Source: CAZGQY01 sp964528035 | Lineage (GTDB): Bacteria; Pseudomonadota; Gammaproteobacteria; Methylococcales; UBA1147 | Length of the DNA stretch: 17,301 bases | Reading direction: 5' to 3' | NCBI GenBank assembly: GCA_964528035.1 | Contig: CAZGQY010000081.1 | Location: 1-17,301 of the forward strand | In this document: piece after piece, positions 7,627-16,350 of the stretch | How the letters are laid out: every line of letters starts with the position of its first letter | Position numbering within the stretch: position 1 is the first letter of the stretch | Translations under genes and position numbers: made by a program | Notes under the pieces: generated by a model | Database searches by the model: none | Told to the model about the DNA's origin: nothing | Seen by the model: only the letters and a program-made list of their open reading frames with translations

Positions 7627-8832
7627 TCAGCAGAAATTTTCATATACAGCAGCAATTTTCTTGTAGTGGTCCTCAGAATTGAATTCCCGAGCCACTTTGT
7701 GTTTTCCAGCACTGCCCATTTCTACTGCTTTGCCACGATTATCAGCCATCCACTGCATACGTTCAGTCAATTGGTCGATATTTCCAGAGTCGACAAGAAA
7801 CCCGTCCTCGCCTTCGCTTACAACCTCTGTCATACCACCGATTCGACTTGCAATAACGGGGCGACCGTAAGCAAAAGATTCCAGCAGAGTCAATCCAAAT
7901 GTTTCATACCAAAGTGACGGTGTGATGGTACAAATACTACCGCGAATCAATTGCGCCAGCGAATCACCGGACTGAAATCCGCAGAACTTGATATTGCTAT
8001 ATCCAGATCGATCGCAAATTTCCCTGGCACTAACAATTTCTGCTCCATTGCCAACAATCAAAAGTGGTATCTCAGAAAGCCTCGAAGACGCCTCAATCAA
8101 CGTATAGATACCTTTCACCGCTTCAACACGGCCAAAGAACAAGAAATAACCGCCGATATCTTGGCTAGACTCAAAACCAGCCAAATCGATAAAATTATGA
8201 ATTACCGACACCTTGTCTTTGGGCAAACCCATTTCAACCAATTGATTGCGTTGAAACTGGCTGACCGCGATAAAATGATCGATGTCACGAATTGCCCCCA
8301 TAACACGTGACAAGTAAGCCTCCAAAACACTTAAGCCTGTGCGCGCATACGACCTCCGATTGCAGCGATGCAACAACGCTCGCCAGTAATTGTGCCCACG
8401 ACAGGCATGGCATGGCTTATCCGCTACCATCATTCGATAGGTTGGACAAACTGCCTTATATTCATGTAACGTCTGGACAATCGGGACGCCGTATTTTTTT
8501 AACGGCCGCAGAATTGAACTGGTCAATTGGCCATAGTAGATATGCAAATGAGCGATGTCTATGTTTACACCACTAAGCAGGTGCTCTAGCGACCGGGCCG
8601 CCGAATTAGAATATAAAAAGCGCACCACATCCTTGAATCCAGGCTGCTCAAAATTGACCCGGGGAGCAAAATACTGACTCCATTCCGAGGGTTCATTATC
8701 CTTGTGATCTGCCGCAAATGGCACGATAGTGTGCCCTTTTGCCTGCAATAAGCGCGACAACTCCAACATATAACGATCGGAACCACCGACAATGTGGTAA
8801 TTCTGACCTGCCTGCAGGATATTTAAAGTCAC
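7627..8832 (-). CDS. GT4-family glycosyltransferase
   Basis: A 401-residue GT-B fold retaining glycosyltransferase that should add a sugar from a nucleotide donor to a growing lipid-linked glycan at the cytoplasmic face. The N-terminal half has the acceptor-side GGSDRYMLELSRLL (16-29) and LHEYKAVCPTYR (122-133). The C-terminal half has LFFGRVEAVKG (231-241), LLIVGNG (257-263) and the nucleotide-binding E-x7-E pair E310/E318 in YETFGLTLLES, followed by PVIASRIGGMTEVV. A cysteine set C129, C141, C144 and C157 resembles a metal-binding cluster seen in some GT4 enzymes. The GTG at 8832 is preferred over a TTG or ATG further upstream because it overlaps the TGA of the hydrolase gene (GTGA) and has GGA six bases upstream; the longer frame would add 21 residues unlike the family. 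Coupled to the hydrolase gene. Confidence 0.9.
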   Translation of the reverse strand: MTLNILQAGQNYHIVGGSDRYMLELSRLLQAKGHTIVPFAADHKDNEPSEWSQYFAPRVNFEQPGFKDVVRFLYSNSAARSLEHLLSGVNIDIAHLHIYYGQLTSSILRPLKKYGVPIVQTLHEYKAVCPTYRMMVADKPCHACRGHNYWRALLHRCNRRSYARTGLSVLEAYLSRVMGAIRDIDHFIAVSQFQRNQLVEMGLPKDKVSVIHNFIDLAGFESSQDIGGYFLFFGRVEAVKGIYTLIEASSRLSEIPLLIVGNGAEIVSAREICDRSGYSNIKFCGFQSGDSLAQLIRGSICTITPSLWYETFGLTLLESFAYGRPVIASRIGGMTEVVSEGEDGFLVDSGNIDQLTERMQWMADNRGKAVEMGSAGKHKVAREFNSEDHYKKIAAVYENFC

Positions 8833-10367
8833 TCTAATTCCAGTACCCCAAAACTGTTTGCAGGAATCGAGAAATTGCCAATTTCTCCAGACCATTCCTG
8901 CTGTTGCACATTCATTTTGTTATTTCCGCGCAATTTCTGATTACCACCGTTCGACATGGACAAGTCATCGTGAGCAATATATTTATAAACAACTTTCCCA
9001 TCGTACGCCCGGCCATTAATCGTCAGTGCCGGCTTTATTACATTTGACCACCGGTTACTAATCAACATCAGTATGCGATTTTCTGTCTGGCTGCGCGCAA
9101 GCGTGACCACATTTAATTCCGAAAAGGTTTTCCTGCTATAACCGAGTACACCGGAAATTTGTTCAGCGCCGACAACCTGAGTTGCAAACCGTTTATCCGA
9201 TTTTTCCAGCGCATCGCCAACCAGTTGCATTGAATAATAGGCAGCCCTTTTTATTTCGACCGGCGCATTACGCGGATCACTGGCATCTTTCTTTGAAAAA
9301 ACCGGGGCCCATTTACCCAGACCCGCGAGCAGATGAAATCCTGCAATAGTGATATTCTCCTGCTGCAAAAGCTGCAGCAGAAAATCGCCTGCAAATAATG
9401 CGTGAAGATGGGTATTCGCAACCCTATTTGCCGGATGACCGGTATTCCATTCCGTTACCCATAAATCGCGGCCTGAAAACAGTTTATTATAGTAATTCAG
9501 GGCAGCGTTTAATCCTGCCTCATTACTGGCAAACAAATATTGGCGTAACTGATCCAGACCCGGGTCACGATCCACATAGGTCTGTGAATAAAAGTGAACC
9601 ACTAATGCATCATAAAAGTTTTCTGCTGCCAAAGTCTTATTCCACAAGTGATCTCGCTGCCACCGTCTATGACCATATTGAAATCCGTTGGGAGCCGCAG
9701 CAACGCCAAGCTTTATGTTTTTATCCACTGCACGCATTGCCGCTGCATGTTTTTTGGCGATATTAATATAAGCAACTGCATCCGGAATTTTATCCCGGTA
9801 GGTACCCAGATAAATTTCATTACCAAGCTCCCAACCGATAATGTTGTATTTTTTTGATCTCGCATAGGAGACCCACTCAGCACTGTATTCGGGAGATTCG
9901 GTGAGAATATTAACGACAACAACAGCGCTCGATCCAGTCATATCACAGAGGCGCATGAAATCATCGAATGATATGCGTCCACTTCTCAAACGATCCAATC
10001 GTCGTAAATGCCCTTTGTAGCGCCGGTTAACACGTTCTATCGGAGTTGAGATCATCGCGGCTTTATCAAAATCCGCACTCTTCCAGCGATAAAAATTTGC
10101 GACCGTTCCCCCAGGAAACCTGAGGAGCTGGGGATTCAATGGCAGTGTATTGTTGATATGAGACGGATCCAAATAACCATAAGCGCCATGGATAAGATTT
10201 GTGTTAAAACCATACACTGATTTATGCAACACAATTACCTTAGACGTATCGACATGCAAATTAACTACTTTGGCGGCCTGCGCCACAACCCAGGGTAAAT
10301 ACCCAAGTATGATCACTAGCGTGTAAACCAACGCGCGATACAAACTGATCGCAACCAAATATTTCAT
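8829..10367 (-). CDS. Secreted glycoside hydrolase, clan GH-A (GH51/GH79-like)
   Basis: A 512-residue retaining glycosidase candidate. Signal peptide-like N-terminus: K2, R11, a hydrophobic core to about residue 28 and a probable cut near AQA (29-31). The catalytic barrel shows LRFPGGTVANFYRW (82-95), acid/base E184 in GWELGNE and nucleophile E306 in WVTEWN; their spacing of 122 residues is close to that in GH51 arabinofuranosidases. A C-terminal beta-sandwich follows from about residue 390 and ends SIPANSFGVLELE, as in GH51/GH79 relatives. The ATG at 10367 is chosen because it starts the signal peptide and has GAGAA nine bases upstream; the frame continues upstream to 10451. It may trim, release or remodel the polysaccharide made by this locus. 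Arabinofuranosidase, glucuronidase-type or other specificity cannot be told apart by eye. Confidence 0.82.
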   Translation of the reverse strand: MKYLVAISLYRALVYTLVIILGYLPWVVAQAAKVVNLHVDTSKVIVLHKSVYGFNTNLIHGAYGYLDPSHINNTLPLNPQLLRFPGGTVANFYRWKSADFDKAAMISTPIERVNRRYKGHLRRLDRLRSGRISFDDFMRLCDMTGSSAVVVVNILTESPEYSAEWVSYARSKKYNIIGWELGNEIYLGTYRDKIPDAVAYINIAKKHAAAMRAVDKNIKLGVAAAPNGFQYGHRRWQRDHLWNKTLAAENFYDALVVHFYSQTYVDRDPGLDQLRQYLFASNEAGLNAALNYYNKLFSGRDLWVTEWNTGHPANRVANTHLHALFAGDFLLQLLQQENITIAGFHLLAGLGKWAPVFSKKDASDPRNAPVEIKRAAYYSMQLVGDALEKSDKRFATQVVGAEQISGVLGYSRKTFSELNVVTLARSQTENRILMLISNRWSNVIKPALTINGRAYDGKVVYKYIAHDDLSMSNGGNQKLRGNNKMNVQQQEWSGEIGNFSIPANSFGVLELE

Positions 10368-10695
10368 ACAACAATTCTCGCTTCTTGCGGAAAAGCCGGA
10401 CACTTTCACCCACCCCGCAGGACAACGCGCTTCAGGTATGCACATTGCCATTACGACTTATATCAGTTTATAGACCATCTTAGTTTTTATTGCCACGTCG
10501 CTTGCGAGCAATCGTAAAAACAGAAATATTTTCTCGGGCTGGAAAATGCTGCAAATGTACCCGCTATTCTACTACAATAGGCTAGCATTACCCAATATCA
10601 AAACAAGATTGTCCCGTGTCACAAATAAGGCAAACACCTATTGGAATGGCAGATCCTGAAATAATGTGCATTACCGATAATCAAAATAATAAAAC
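10368..10695. promoter_or_regulatory. Divergent control region of the glycan locus
   Basis: These 328 bases separate the leftward hydrolase/GT operon from the rightward flippase operon and must hold promoters for both. A hairpin lies at 10489-10512: ATTGC and TCGC pair with GCGA and GCAAT around a TT loop, with a four-base bulge (CACG), and flanking T and A runs at 10484-10488 and 10516-10520 can extend the stem. No JUMPstart/ops element was recognised. No confident -35/-10 pair was found. Confidence 0.45.
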
Positions 10696-12060
10696 ATGAA
10701 ATTTCGAAGTACCCGATCATTGATTGTCGGCAAAATGAAGATTCTGCTGAATTCTACGACAAATCGCGTTATATCATTAACCCTCCTGGGTTCGGCACTG
10801 ACATTATGCGTCGATATTTCTATTGCGGCCCGATTAGGAACCGGCGCAGTCATGGATGCATTTGTGCTCGCACTCAGTGCTCCGTTGCTAATCGACCTGG
10901 TTTTTCGCGAAGGGACTAAGTTCTCTCTCGTACCCATACTGATTGGGCGTAGAGAATGTCTGACATCTTACGATTACTCGAATTTCGTCAATGGCATGCT
11001 AAATTTTTTTCTGTGTGTCGGTGTTGTTACTCTATTCCTGTTTGAAATCGCCGCCGCGAATATAATCGACCTGCTGGGGCCAGGTCTCGGAACCGAGGCC
11101 CGTCAACAATCAGTTAAGCTACTTCGTCTTATCGCCCCATTGATTATTTTTGCTATGACAACTCCGATCCTGTCAGTCTACCTAAACAGCCAAAAGCAAT
11201 TCTACCTCGCGGCACTGCGATCATCCGTAACCTCATTGGTAATTCTAATTACCTTAGCCAGTTACTGGACCAGTGTGGATATCGATATATTTATCGCCAG
11301 TGCCTATAGTCTCGCATTCATGGCTTTTTTTGTTATTCTGTCCGCAGGAGCCCAAATCAATGGGCTACACTACAAAATTGGCTGCTGGCTGTCATTCGAT
11401 GATTTTCTCGAACTAGCATATGCAATGGGATTACCTTCTGCTGGCTTTGCGCTTCGCTATGTTTCCAGGCTGGTCGAACGCGCAATCGCGTCATCAATTG
11501 TTATTGGCGGAGTATCCGCTTATTATCTCGCCTGGCGATTGTTCTCGGCAGTACAAACGCTTATTGCCAGCAGCATCGCCACCGTCGCATTGCCGGACAT
11601 GGCCAGACATAGCCTCAACGGCTATCAATTGGAACTCGCGGCGACCATTAATACCAACCTGCTAAAGGCGGTGACTCTAAGCAGCCCCGTTGCCTTAATA
11701 TGCTTTTGGTTCAGCGATGAGCTAATTACCTTGCTTTACGCTCGAGGGGTTTTTGATAGCTTCGCGGTAAAATCAACCGCTAAAGTACTTCACTGGCTCG
11801 CACCAGGAATCATTCCCGGCTGCATGATTCCGATTCTAACATCATCATTATATGCACAGAAAAAATATCATCTTGTGTTTCTATTTATGCTAACGAGTAC
11901 GATCCTGAATATCGGCCTCGCCTGGTTATTCTCTAGCTATTGGGGCCTGGGAGGAATTGCTGCCGCCGCTTCTCTGGTTGCTGTCAGTAGCGTCATCGGA
12001 CTGAGTATTCTGATTCACATGGGTGGAACTCCGTTATTGCGATTTTCTCACCGAATTTAA
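10696..12060 (+). CDS. MurJ/MVF-type lipid-linked oligosaccharide flippase
   Basis: A 454-residue polytopic protein of the MOP exporter superfamily, closest by eye to the MurJ (MviN) branch. It should flip a lipid-linked glycan from the cytoplasmic to the periplasmic face. The N-terminal ISIAARLGTGAVMDAFVLAL (about 43-62) followed by FREGTKFSLVPIL matches the MurJ pattern of a small-residue, D-A-F helix and an F-x-EG-x-x-S-x-x-x-VP loop. Hydrophobic segments continue to the C-terminus, about 12 to 14 helices; the LPDMAR (about 301-306), FSDELITLLYARGVFD (about 340-355) and LAPG segments also fit MurJ relatives. Start is ATG 10696 or ATG 10735; neither has a good Shine-Dalgarno. Location in a glycan locus argues for a dedicated exporter rather than the lipid II flippase. 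Confidence 0.85.
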   Translation: MKFRSTRSLIVGKMKILLNSTTNRVISLTLLGSALTLCVDISIAARLGTGAVMDAFVLALSAPLLIDLVFREGTKFSLVPILIGRRECLTSYDYSNFVNGMLNFFLCVGVVTLFLFEIAAANIIDLLGPGLGTEARQQSVKLLRLIAPLIIFAMTTPILSVYLNSQKQFYLAALRSSVTSLVILITLASYWTSVDIDIFIASAYSLAFMAFFVILSAGAQINGLHYKIGCWLSFDDFLELAYAMGLPSAGFALRYVSRLVERAIASSIVIGGVSAYYLAWRLFSAVQTLIASSIATVALPDMARHSLNGYQLELAATINTNLLKAVTLSSPVALICFWFSDELITLLYARGVFDSFAVKSTAKVLHWLAPGIIPGCMIPILTSSLYAQKKYHLVFLFMLTSTILNIGLAWLFSSYWGLGGIAAAASLVAVSSVIGLSILIHMGGTPLLRFSHRI

Positions 12061-12064
12061 TGTG

Positions 12065-13000
12065 ATGATTAAAGGCAACCCCCCTCGATACGCAATCATA
12101 GGCGGCTCAACGAAATCGGCCACCAGCTCGATTTTCTCCTACTTGAGCGCACACCCAGACGTATGTGCTTCGAGCATGAAAGAAACACGTTTTTTTCTGG
12201 ACAAAAGCTACCCTGTTTCCGGGATCTATCACGTATCCCAAGGCATACACCTGTATGAACGGTACTTCTGCTCATGCATTAACACCAGCATACGACTGGA
12301 AGCCACTCCGGACTACCTTTATTCCCCTTCAACTGCAAAATGGCTTAAGAGCGCAATAGAGGATATTCGTATAATATTTATCCTCAGAGACCCCCTGGAC
12401 AGGTTTCTTTCCTGGTACCGTTTCGCCAAACAAAACTGCCTGATTGCCAACACAATGAGTGTGGATGAGTTCATTGCACGACAACAAACTCAACATGGCA
12501 ACCCACCCCAGCACCTGCGAGCTTTAGAACAAGGCCGATACGGCAGATATATCAGTGAATACCTGAATACCTTTCACCAAGATCAAATTTTGGTGCTGTA
12601 CTACGATGACCTCGTTTCCTGTCCCTTAAATCTGATGAAAAAGACTTGTCGATTCCTGAATATCGACAATAATATCTACAATAATTACACATTTGAAGTC
12701 ATCAACAAATCTCTCAAACTGAAAAACCCCGGAATTTACGGAATTTATAAAGAAATGGGCAAACGAGTCCGACGCTATACTCACGATAAACCCACCCTAC
12801 AGAAACCATTACGATCAGTCAGAAAGAGACTGGACAAATATCTCCTTGCCACATCAAAAAGCGATGCAGATTGTGAAATCTTATCCCGGGACAGCAAACA
12901 GCGTCTTGAATCATACTATAATGAGGATACGGAGCTATTGTCGGAGCTACTCAAAGATACACCACCCTGGATTCACTATTCCAATTCCGGACATGGGTAA
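12065..13000 (+). CDS. Sulfotransferase, heparan-sulfotransferase-like (third of three)
   Basis: A 311-residue probable PAPS-dependent carbohydrate sulfotransferase. It has the 5'-phosphosulfate loop YAIIGGSTKSATSSIFSYL (9-27, with K17 where many sulfotransferases have Lys or Arg), HPDVC and KETRFF (39-44), EATPDYL (79-85) and the 3'-phosphate site IIFILRDPLDRFLSWY (103-118; R108, S116). The K-E-x-x-x-F and RDP-x-x-R-x-x-S-x-Y pattern resembles heparan-type and O-sulfotransferases and differs from the two leftward sulfotransferases. The ATG at 12065, or the GTG just before it, lies a few bases after the flippase stop, suggesting co-transcription; a GTG at 12023 inside the flippase gene would add 14 unneeded residues. 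Polysaccharide as substrate is inferred from context. Confidence 0.87.
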   Translation: MIKGNPPRYAIIGGSTKSATSSIFSYLSAHPDVCASSMKETRFFLDKSYPVSGIYHVSQGIHLYERYFCSCINTSIRLEATPDYLYSPSTAKWLKSAIEDIRIIFILRDPLDRFLSWYRFAKQNCLIANTMSVDEFIARQQTQHGNPPQHLRALEQGRYGRYISEYLNTFHQDQILVLYYDDLVSCPLNLMKKTCRFLNIDNNIYNNYTFEVINKSLKLKNPGIYGIYKEMGKRVRRYTHDKPTLQKPLRSVRKRLDKYLLATSKSDADCEILSRDSKQRLESYYNEDTELLSELLKDTPPWIHYSNSGHG

Positions 13001-13158
13001 TGATTGTCAAAGTCCATCAAGAAATTATGTGGCCTGGAATCCGGTGTATTTTCAATATACAACTATCACAGATACAAGAATATCTGGGACGAACCAAATG
13101 GTAATAAATACAAGCACCATAATTCGACCAATAGACCGGTTCTAACTCAAGCCATAAT

Positions 13159-14550
13159 ATGGACAAACCAATCTATCGCTTAATTGCTCTATTGGTCGTA
13201 TACGTACCATTGGAAAACCTGATTCTGAAGTACCTACCAGTACCGAATTTTATCTATTCTTTGCTTCGCTTTGTTCCCGAATTAATTTTGTACGGTGTAT
13301 TGATATTTTTGCTGCACTTTCGAATGACCTGCAAACAGAGCCTAAATGGGACACTGATCGATAAATATGTGTTTCTTTTTTTGATCAGTGTCAGCTGTAG
13401 CTCTGCACTGAATAACTCAGGATTAATTGAAACACTTTTCGCACTTCGACCAATACTCAGATACCTGACTATATTTTATCTCTTGATAAATATTCGCCTC
13501 GACGAAAAACAAATGCAATTTCTGTTAGGACTCATACTTTTTTCCGGTGCATTGCAGGTATTTTTCGGCCTGCTGCAATACCTAGGTGGCCCCGCAGTTT
13601 CCCAAATATTTTATCCAAAGGCGAGTAATTTTGAAGTTGGCGGGCAAATCAAAGAATTCATTCTTATCGAACATGGGAGAGAAGTCGGCAGCGTTTTTGG
13701 AACCTTGGGGGATACCGTAACCTACGGTGTCTTTATAAATATAATTTTGGTCGTCTTCCTTTCCTCGCAGCGCAACATTGGATTCAAAATGGGCGTTGTC
13801 ATCGCATCCCTAATCTCGGTTACCGCACTATCCTACTCCAGAGCGTCTACATTTGCAGGAATCATCGCTATGTTCATTTGGATTGTACGCACACAAAGCA
13901 AAAATGTGCTGATGTCTTTCATACCAATCGCTATTATCGCGCTCGGAATCGGAGCAGCCTCCTATGAAACATCAGGGCCCTATATAAACCCACGCTTAAA
14001 ACAACAATCCATATCCGAAAATTTGACCAAGGTGTTTAGCGAGGACTACCTGGAAAGAGCAAAAAGTCAGCGTTTAGGACTATTGGTTGGTGTCCTCCCT
14101 GCGGTGTTATCAACGCGAGCTGTTTTCGGATTTGGTCCCAACCAAATACAGGCAATAGCGAACATTAACCGAACAAAAAGCAAATATTTGACAAAGGTAT
14201 GGACTCGAGACGGATTCAAGGATGTTTATTGGGTTGCCTTGGTCTCATTTTTTGGAGTCATAGGGACAGGCTTGTTTATACTTATCTTTGCCAGTTTGGC
14301 CACTCACTCGATTTTCGCTTGGAACACTTACGTAGAAAACCCTCTAATAAGGTCTCTGGCGCTGTGTACATTTATACTGATAGTTATTACATCGTTTTTG
14401 ATGTTCTTCGTACGAGTAGTCGAATTTCGTGCGTACAGCTTTTATTTTTGGTGTATCGCCGGAATTTTTCTGTCATCGCTCAGACAGTTAAAAACGAGTA
14501 ACATCGTCTCTCCGCAACCCGTACCCAATAAATATTTACCAAAAACATAA
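13159..14550 (+). CDS. O-antigen ligase/polymerase-like membrane protein
   Basis: A 463-residue polytopic membrane protein with roughly 11 to 12 hydrophobic segments and a long loop between about residues 275 and 335, the layout of the Wzy/WaaL (O-antigen ligase) family. Before the loop, ALSYSRASTFAGIIAMFIW (about 222-240) matches the usual S-R-x-x-x-x-x family block; within it, GFGPNQIQA (about 321-329) resembles the G-x-G motif common in these loops. It would polymerise repeat units or ligate them to an acceptor in the periplasm. It follows the third sulfotransferase gene by 158 bases that show no genes, and precedes the methyltransferase gene by 31. Sequence divergence in this family prevents telling polymerase from ligase. 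Confidence 0.8.
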   Translation: MDKPIYRLIALLVVYVPLENLILKYLPVPNFIYSLLRFVPELILYGVLIFLLHFRMTCKQSLNGTLIDKYVFLFLISVSCSSALNNSGLIETLFALRPILRYLTIFYLLINIRLDEKQMQFLLGLILFSGALQVFFGLLQYLGGPAVSQIFYPKASNFEVGGQIKEFILIEHGREVGSVFGTLGDTVTYGVFINIILVVFLSSQRNIGFKMGVVIASLISVTALSYSRASTFAGIIAMFIWIVRTQSKNVLMSFIPIAIIALGIGAASYETSGPYINPRLKQQSISENLTKVFSEDYLERAKSQRLGLLVGVLPAVLSTRAVFGFGPNQIQAIANINRTKSKYLTKVWTRDGFKDVYWVALVSFFGVIGTGLFILIFASLATHSIFAWNTYVENPLIRSLALCTFILIVITSFLMFFVRVVEFRAYSFYFWCIAGIFLSSLRQLKTSNIVSPQPVPNKYLPKT

Positions 14551-14581
14551 CTTCTTTTCACTCTCTTCGTTAGACTAAACT

Positions 14582-15475
14582 ATGGACATCATTGCAATTG
14601 CAAAAAAATTCTTCCCCGGGGTTTCATGGCGCAACCCCCTTTTGAATTCCTTATTCAGATGTCTGGATCCACTCGATTATTTATTTCGTTGCTACTCCAA
14701 CCTAAAGCATATTCCCCGATACTCGATTCGTGTCAGGAGTAACGGCGTTAGAGGCCAATTCGGTGGCAATACCTTTAACCGATACGGTCAGTTTCTTGTC
14801 GCCACACTGGCAAAATACACCGGGCTAAATGCTCGCACCAAAGTATTGGAAATTGGCTGCGGATGCGGTCGGGCTGCCATCCCGTTAGCCGAAATATTAC
14901 AGGATAACCATTACACCGGCATTGATATAGAGCAGTCATCACTGGAATCTTTACAAAACAACGCCCGAATTCGGCAAAAGCAATTCAATATTTACTTAAT
15001 GGATGTCCAAAATGATGAATACAATCCGGCAGGAGCAGTCTCTGCCGCGAACTACAAGTTTCCATTCGATGACAATAGTTTCGATGTTATCTTTCTAATA
15101 TCCGTATTCACCCATATGATGCCAAAGGACATCGGCAACTATATTAAACAAATAAGCCGTACTACTCGGCCCGGCGGACATTGTCTTATGTCCACGTTTG
15201 TTATTGACCACGGGCGGCAATCAAAAAATCTGTCTTTCGACTACGAAAAGGACGGCTATTATTTTACCAATCCAACCATGCCTGAAATTGCCATGGCCTA
15301 TCCACAAGCCTTCTTTATTGACGCATTTAAGAATTGTGGAATGGAATTGACCCGTGAGGTGATACTGGGAACATGGCGTGAATCTGCTAGACTGAAACCG
15401 AGCGTAAATTTCCCGCAGGACATGTTGATTTTCAGAAAACCATCGATGCCCGGTACAGCCAATTCAAACAGTTGA
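14582..15475 (+). CDS. Class I SAM-dependent methyltransferase
   Basis: A 297-residue protein with a Rossmann methyltransferase core. Motif I is VLEIGCGCGRAAIPLAEIL (from about residue 87), followed by the acidic ribose-binding strand end YTGIDIEQ (about 117-124), a post-motif acidic segment, FDVIFLISVFTHM (about 172-184) and RTTRPGGHCLMSTF. About 85 residues precede the core and may bind the acceptor. By location it should O- or N-methylate a sugar or cap the glycan in the cytoplasm. The ATG at 14582 lies 31 bases after the polymerase stop; no strong Shine-Dalgarno is seen. A 103-base gap follows before the second methyltransferase. The methyl acceptor is unknown. Confidence 0.87.
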   Translation: MDIIAIAKKFFPGVSWRNPLLNSLFRCLDPLDYLFRCYSNLKHIPRYSIRVRSNGVRGQFGGNTFNRYGQFLVATLAKYTGLNARTKVLEIGCGCGRAAIPLAEILQDNHYTGIDIEQSSLESLQNNARIRQKQFNIYLMDVQNDEYNPAGAVSAANYKFPFDDNSFDVIFLISVFTHMMPKDIGNYIKQISRTTRPGGHCLMSTFVIDHGRQSKNLSFDYEKDGYYFTNPTMPEIAMAYPQAFFIDAFKNCGMELTREVILGTWRESARLKPSVNFPQDMLIFRKPSMPGTANSNS

Positions 15476-15578
15476 AGATTCATTCAGGTGACCTTCAGCG
15501 TAATTTACTAACACTGGGCGATTTTCATATCAATGCAGATCATCTATTTTCCTTTATCTAAGGATTATTTTAAAAAAC

Positions 15579-16289
15579 ATGTCGCAAAATACCCAAAACC
15601 CATTTAAATACTATTCGCAAATGATTTGGCGAAGCCTAAGAAATTTGAAAGCTCGATTGTTACTTGCGCGCTTTAAAAGCCCGGAAGAAATTTTTACAAG
15701 CTATTACTCGAAAAACCATTGGAAGGGCGGAGGCGACACGACGACCTGCGGATCAGGATCAACAGAAGAAAATACCGCCAATATCCGTACCCAATTACCG
15801 ATCCTGGCCAGCAAGTACAACATTGAATCAATTCTCGACGCGCCCTGTGGTGACTTTGCCTGGTTTCAACTCATCAGCAGAAATGAAAATTTCCGCTATA
15901 TTGGCGGCGATATCGTACAATCAATGATTGAAAACAACCGAAGACAATATGAGAATTCGTACACGAAATTTGCGCATCTGAACATAACAAACGACCGATT
16001 GCCGGATGCTGACATATGGCTTTGTCGTGATTGCCTGTTCCATCTATCCAACAAAGATATTTTTCGGGCACTGCACAATTTCATCAACAGCAATATCAAC
16101 TATTTGCTGGTTACCAATCATTCGGACTGTGAACAGAATACCGACATTCCAACCGGCCACTACCGTTCGGTAAACTTGACTCGTGAACCATTCAATTTTC
16201 CCGAACCTCTCGAGTCAATGGAAGATTCTCAGGGAAAAGTACTGGCACTGTGGAACAAAAAAACATTATCAGACCTTGACCGATTCTAA
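15579..16289 (+). CDS. Second class I SAM-dependent methyltransferase-like protein
   Basis: A 236-residue protein with a shortened methyltransferase core: motif I as ILDAPCGDFAWF (about 84-95), YIGGDIVQSMI (about 107-117), DADIWLCRDCLFHLS (about 142-156) and a C-terminal strand ending GKVLALWNKKTL. The leader has a conserved-looking acidic and glycine stretch, HWKGGGDTTTCGSGSTEEN (47-65), perhaps an acceptor or SAM lid. It differs from the preceding methyltransferase, so the two probably modify different positions. A possible AAGGA lies about 13 bases before the ATG. It ends 61 bases from the convergent glycosyltransferase gene. Class I fold is likely; substrate is inferred only from context. 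Confidence 0.8.
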   Translation: MSQNTQNPFKYYSQMIWRSLRNLKARLLLARFKSPEEIFTSYYSKNHWKGGGDTTTCGSGSTEENTANIRTQLPILASKYNIESILDAPCGDFAWFQLISRNENFRYIGGDIVQSMIENNRRQYENSYTKFAHLNITNDRLPDADIWLCRDCLFHLSNKDIFRALHNFINSNINYLLVTNHSDCEQNTDIPTGHYRSVNLTREPFNFPEPLESMEDSQGKVLALWNKKTLSDLDRF

Positions 16290-16316
16290 ACCGTGTCTTA
16301 AAAAGATTGAATGACT

Positions 16317-16340
16317 CAAAGACGGTTGATCAACTCTTTG
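16317..16340. terminator. Possible hairpin between convergent genes
   Basis: CAAAGA (16317-16322) pairs with TCTTTG (16335-16340), and between them GTTGATCAAC (16325-16334) is a perfect palindrome that can form an inner GTT/AAC stem. It sits between the ends of two convergent genes. A clear T-run is missing on both strands, so terminator function is uncertain. Confidence 0.3.
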
Positions 16341-16350
16341 CATGTGCGCA

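Noticed and set aside
7951..8576. Plus-strand frames of 119 and 89 codons opposite the GT4 gene
   Set aside because: They are antisense shadows of a gene with full family motifs and show no recognisable domains.
7627..8895. Longer GT4 start at 8895
   Set aside because: It would overlap the hydrolase gene by 67 bases and add residues before the normal GT4 N-terminal strand; the GTG at 8832 gives a typical GTGA junction.
8829..10451. Longer hydrolase start at 10451 (28 extra residues)
   Set aside because: The extra residues are Cys-rich and unlike a signal peptide; the internal ATG at 10367 begins a normal signal peptide and has a better ribosome binding site.
12023..12064. GTG start of the third sulfotransferase inside the flippase gene
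   Set aside because: The PAPS loop lies at the usual short distance from the ATG at 12065; the extension is translated flippase sequence in another frame.
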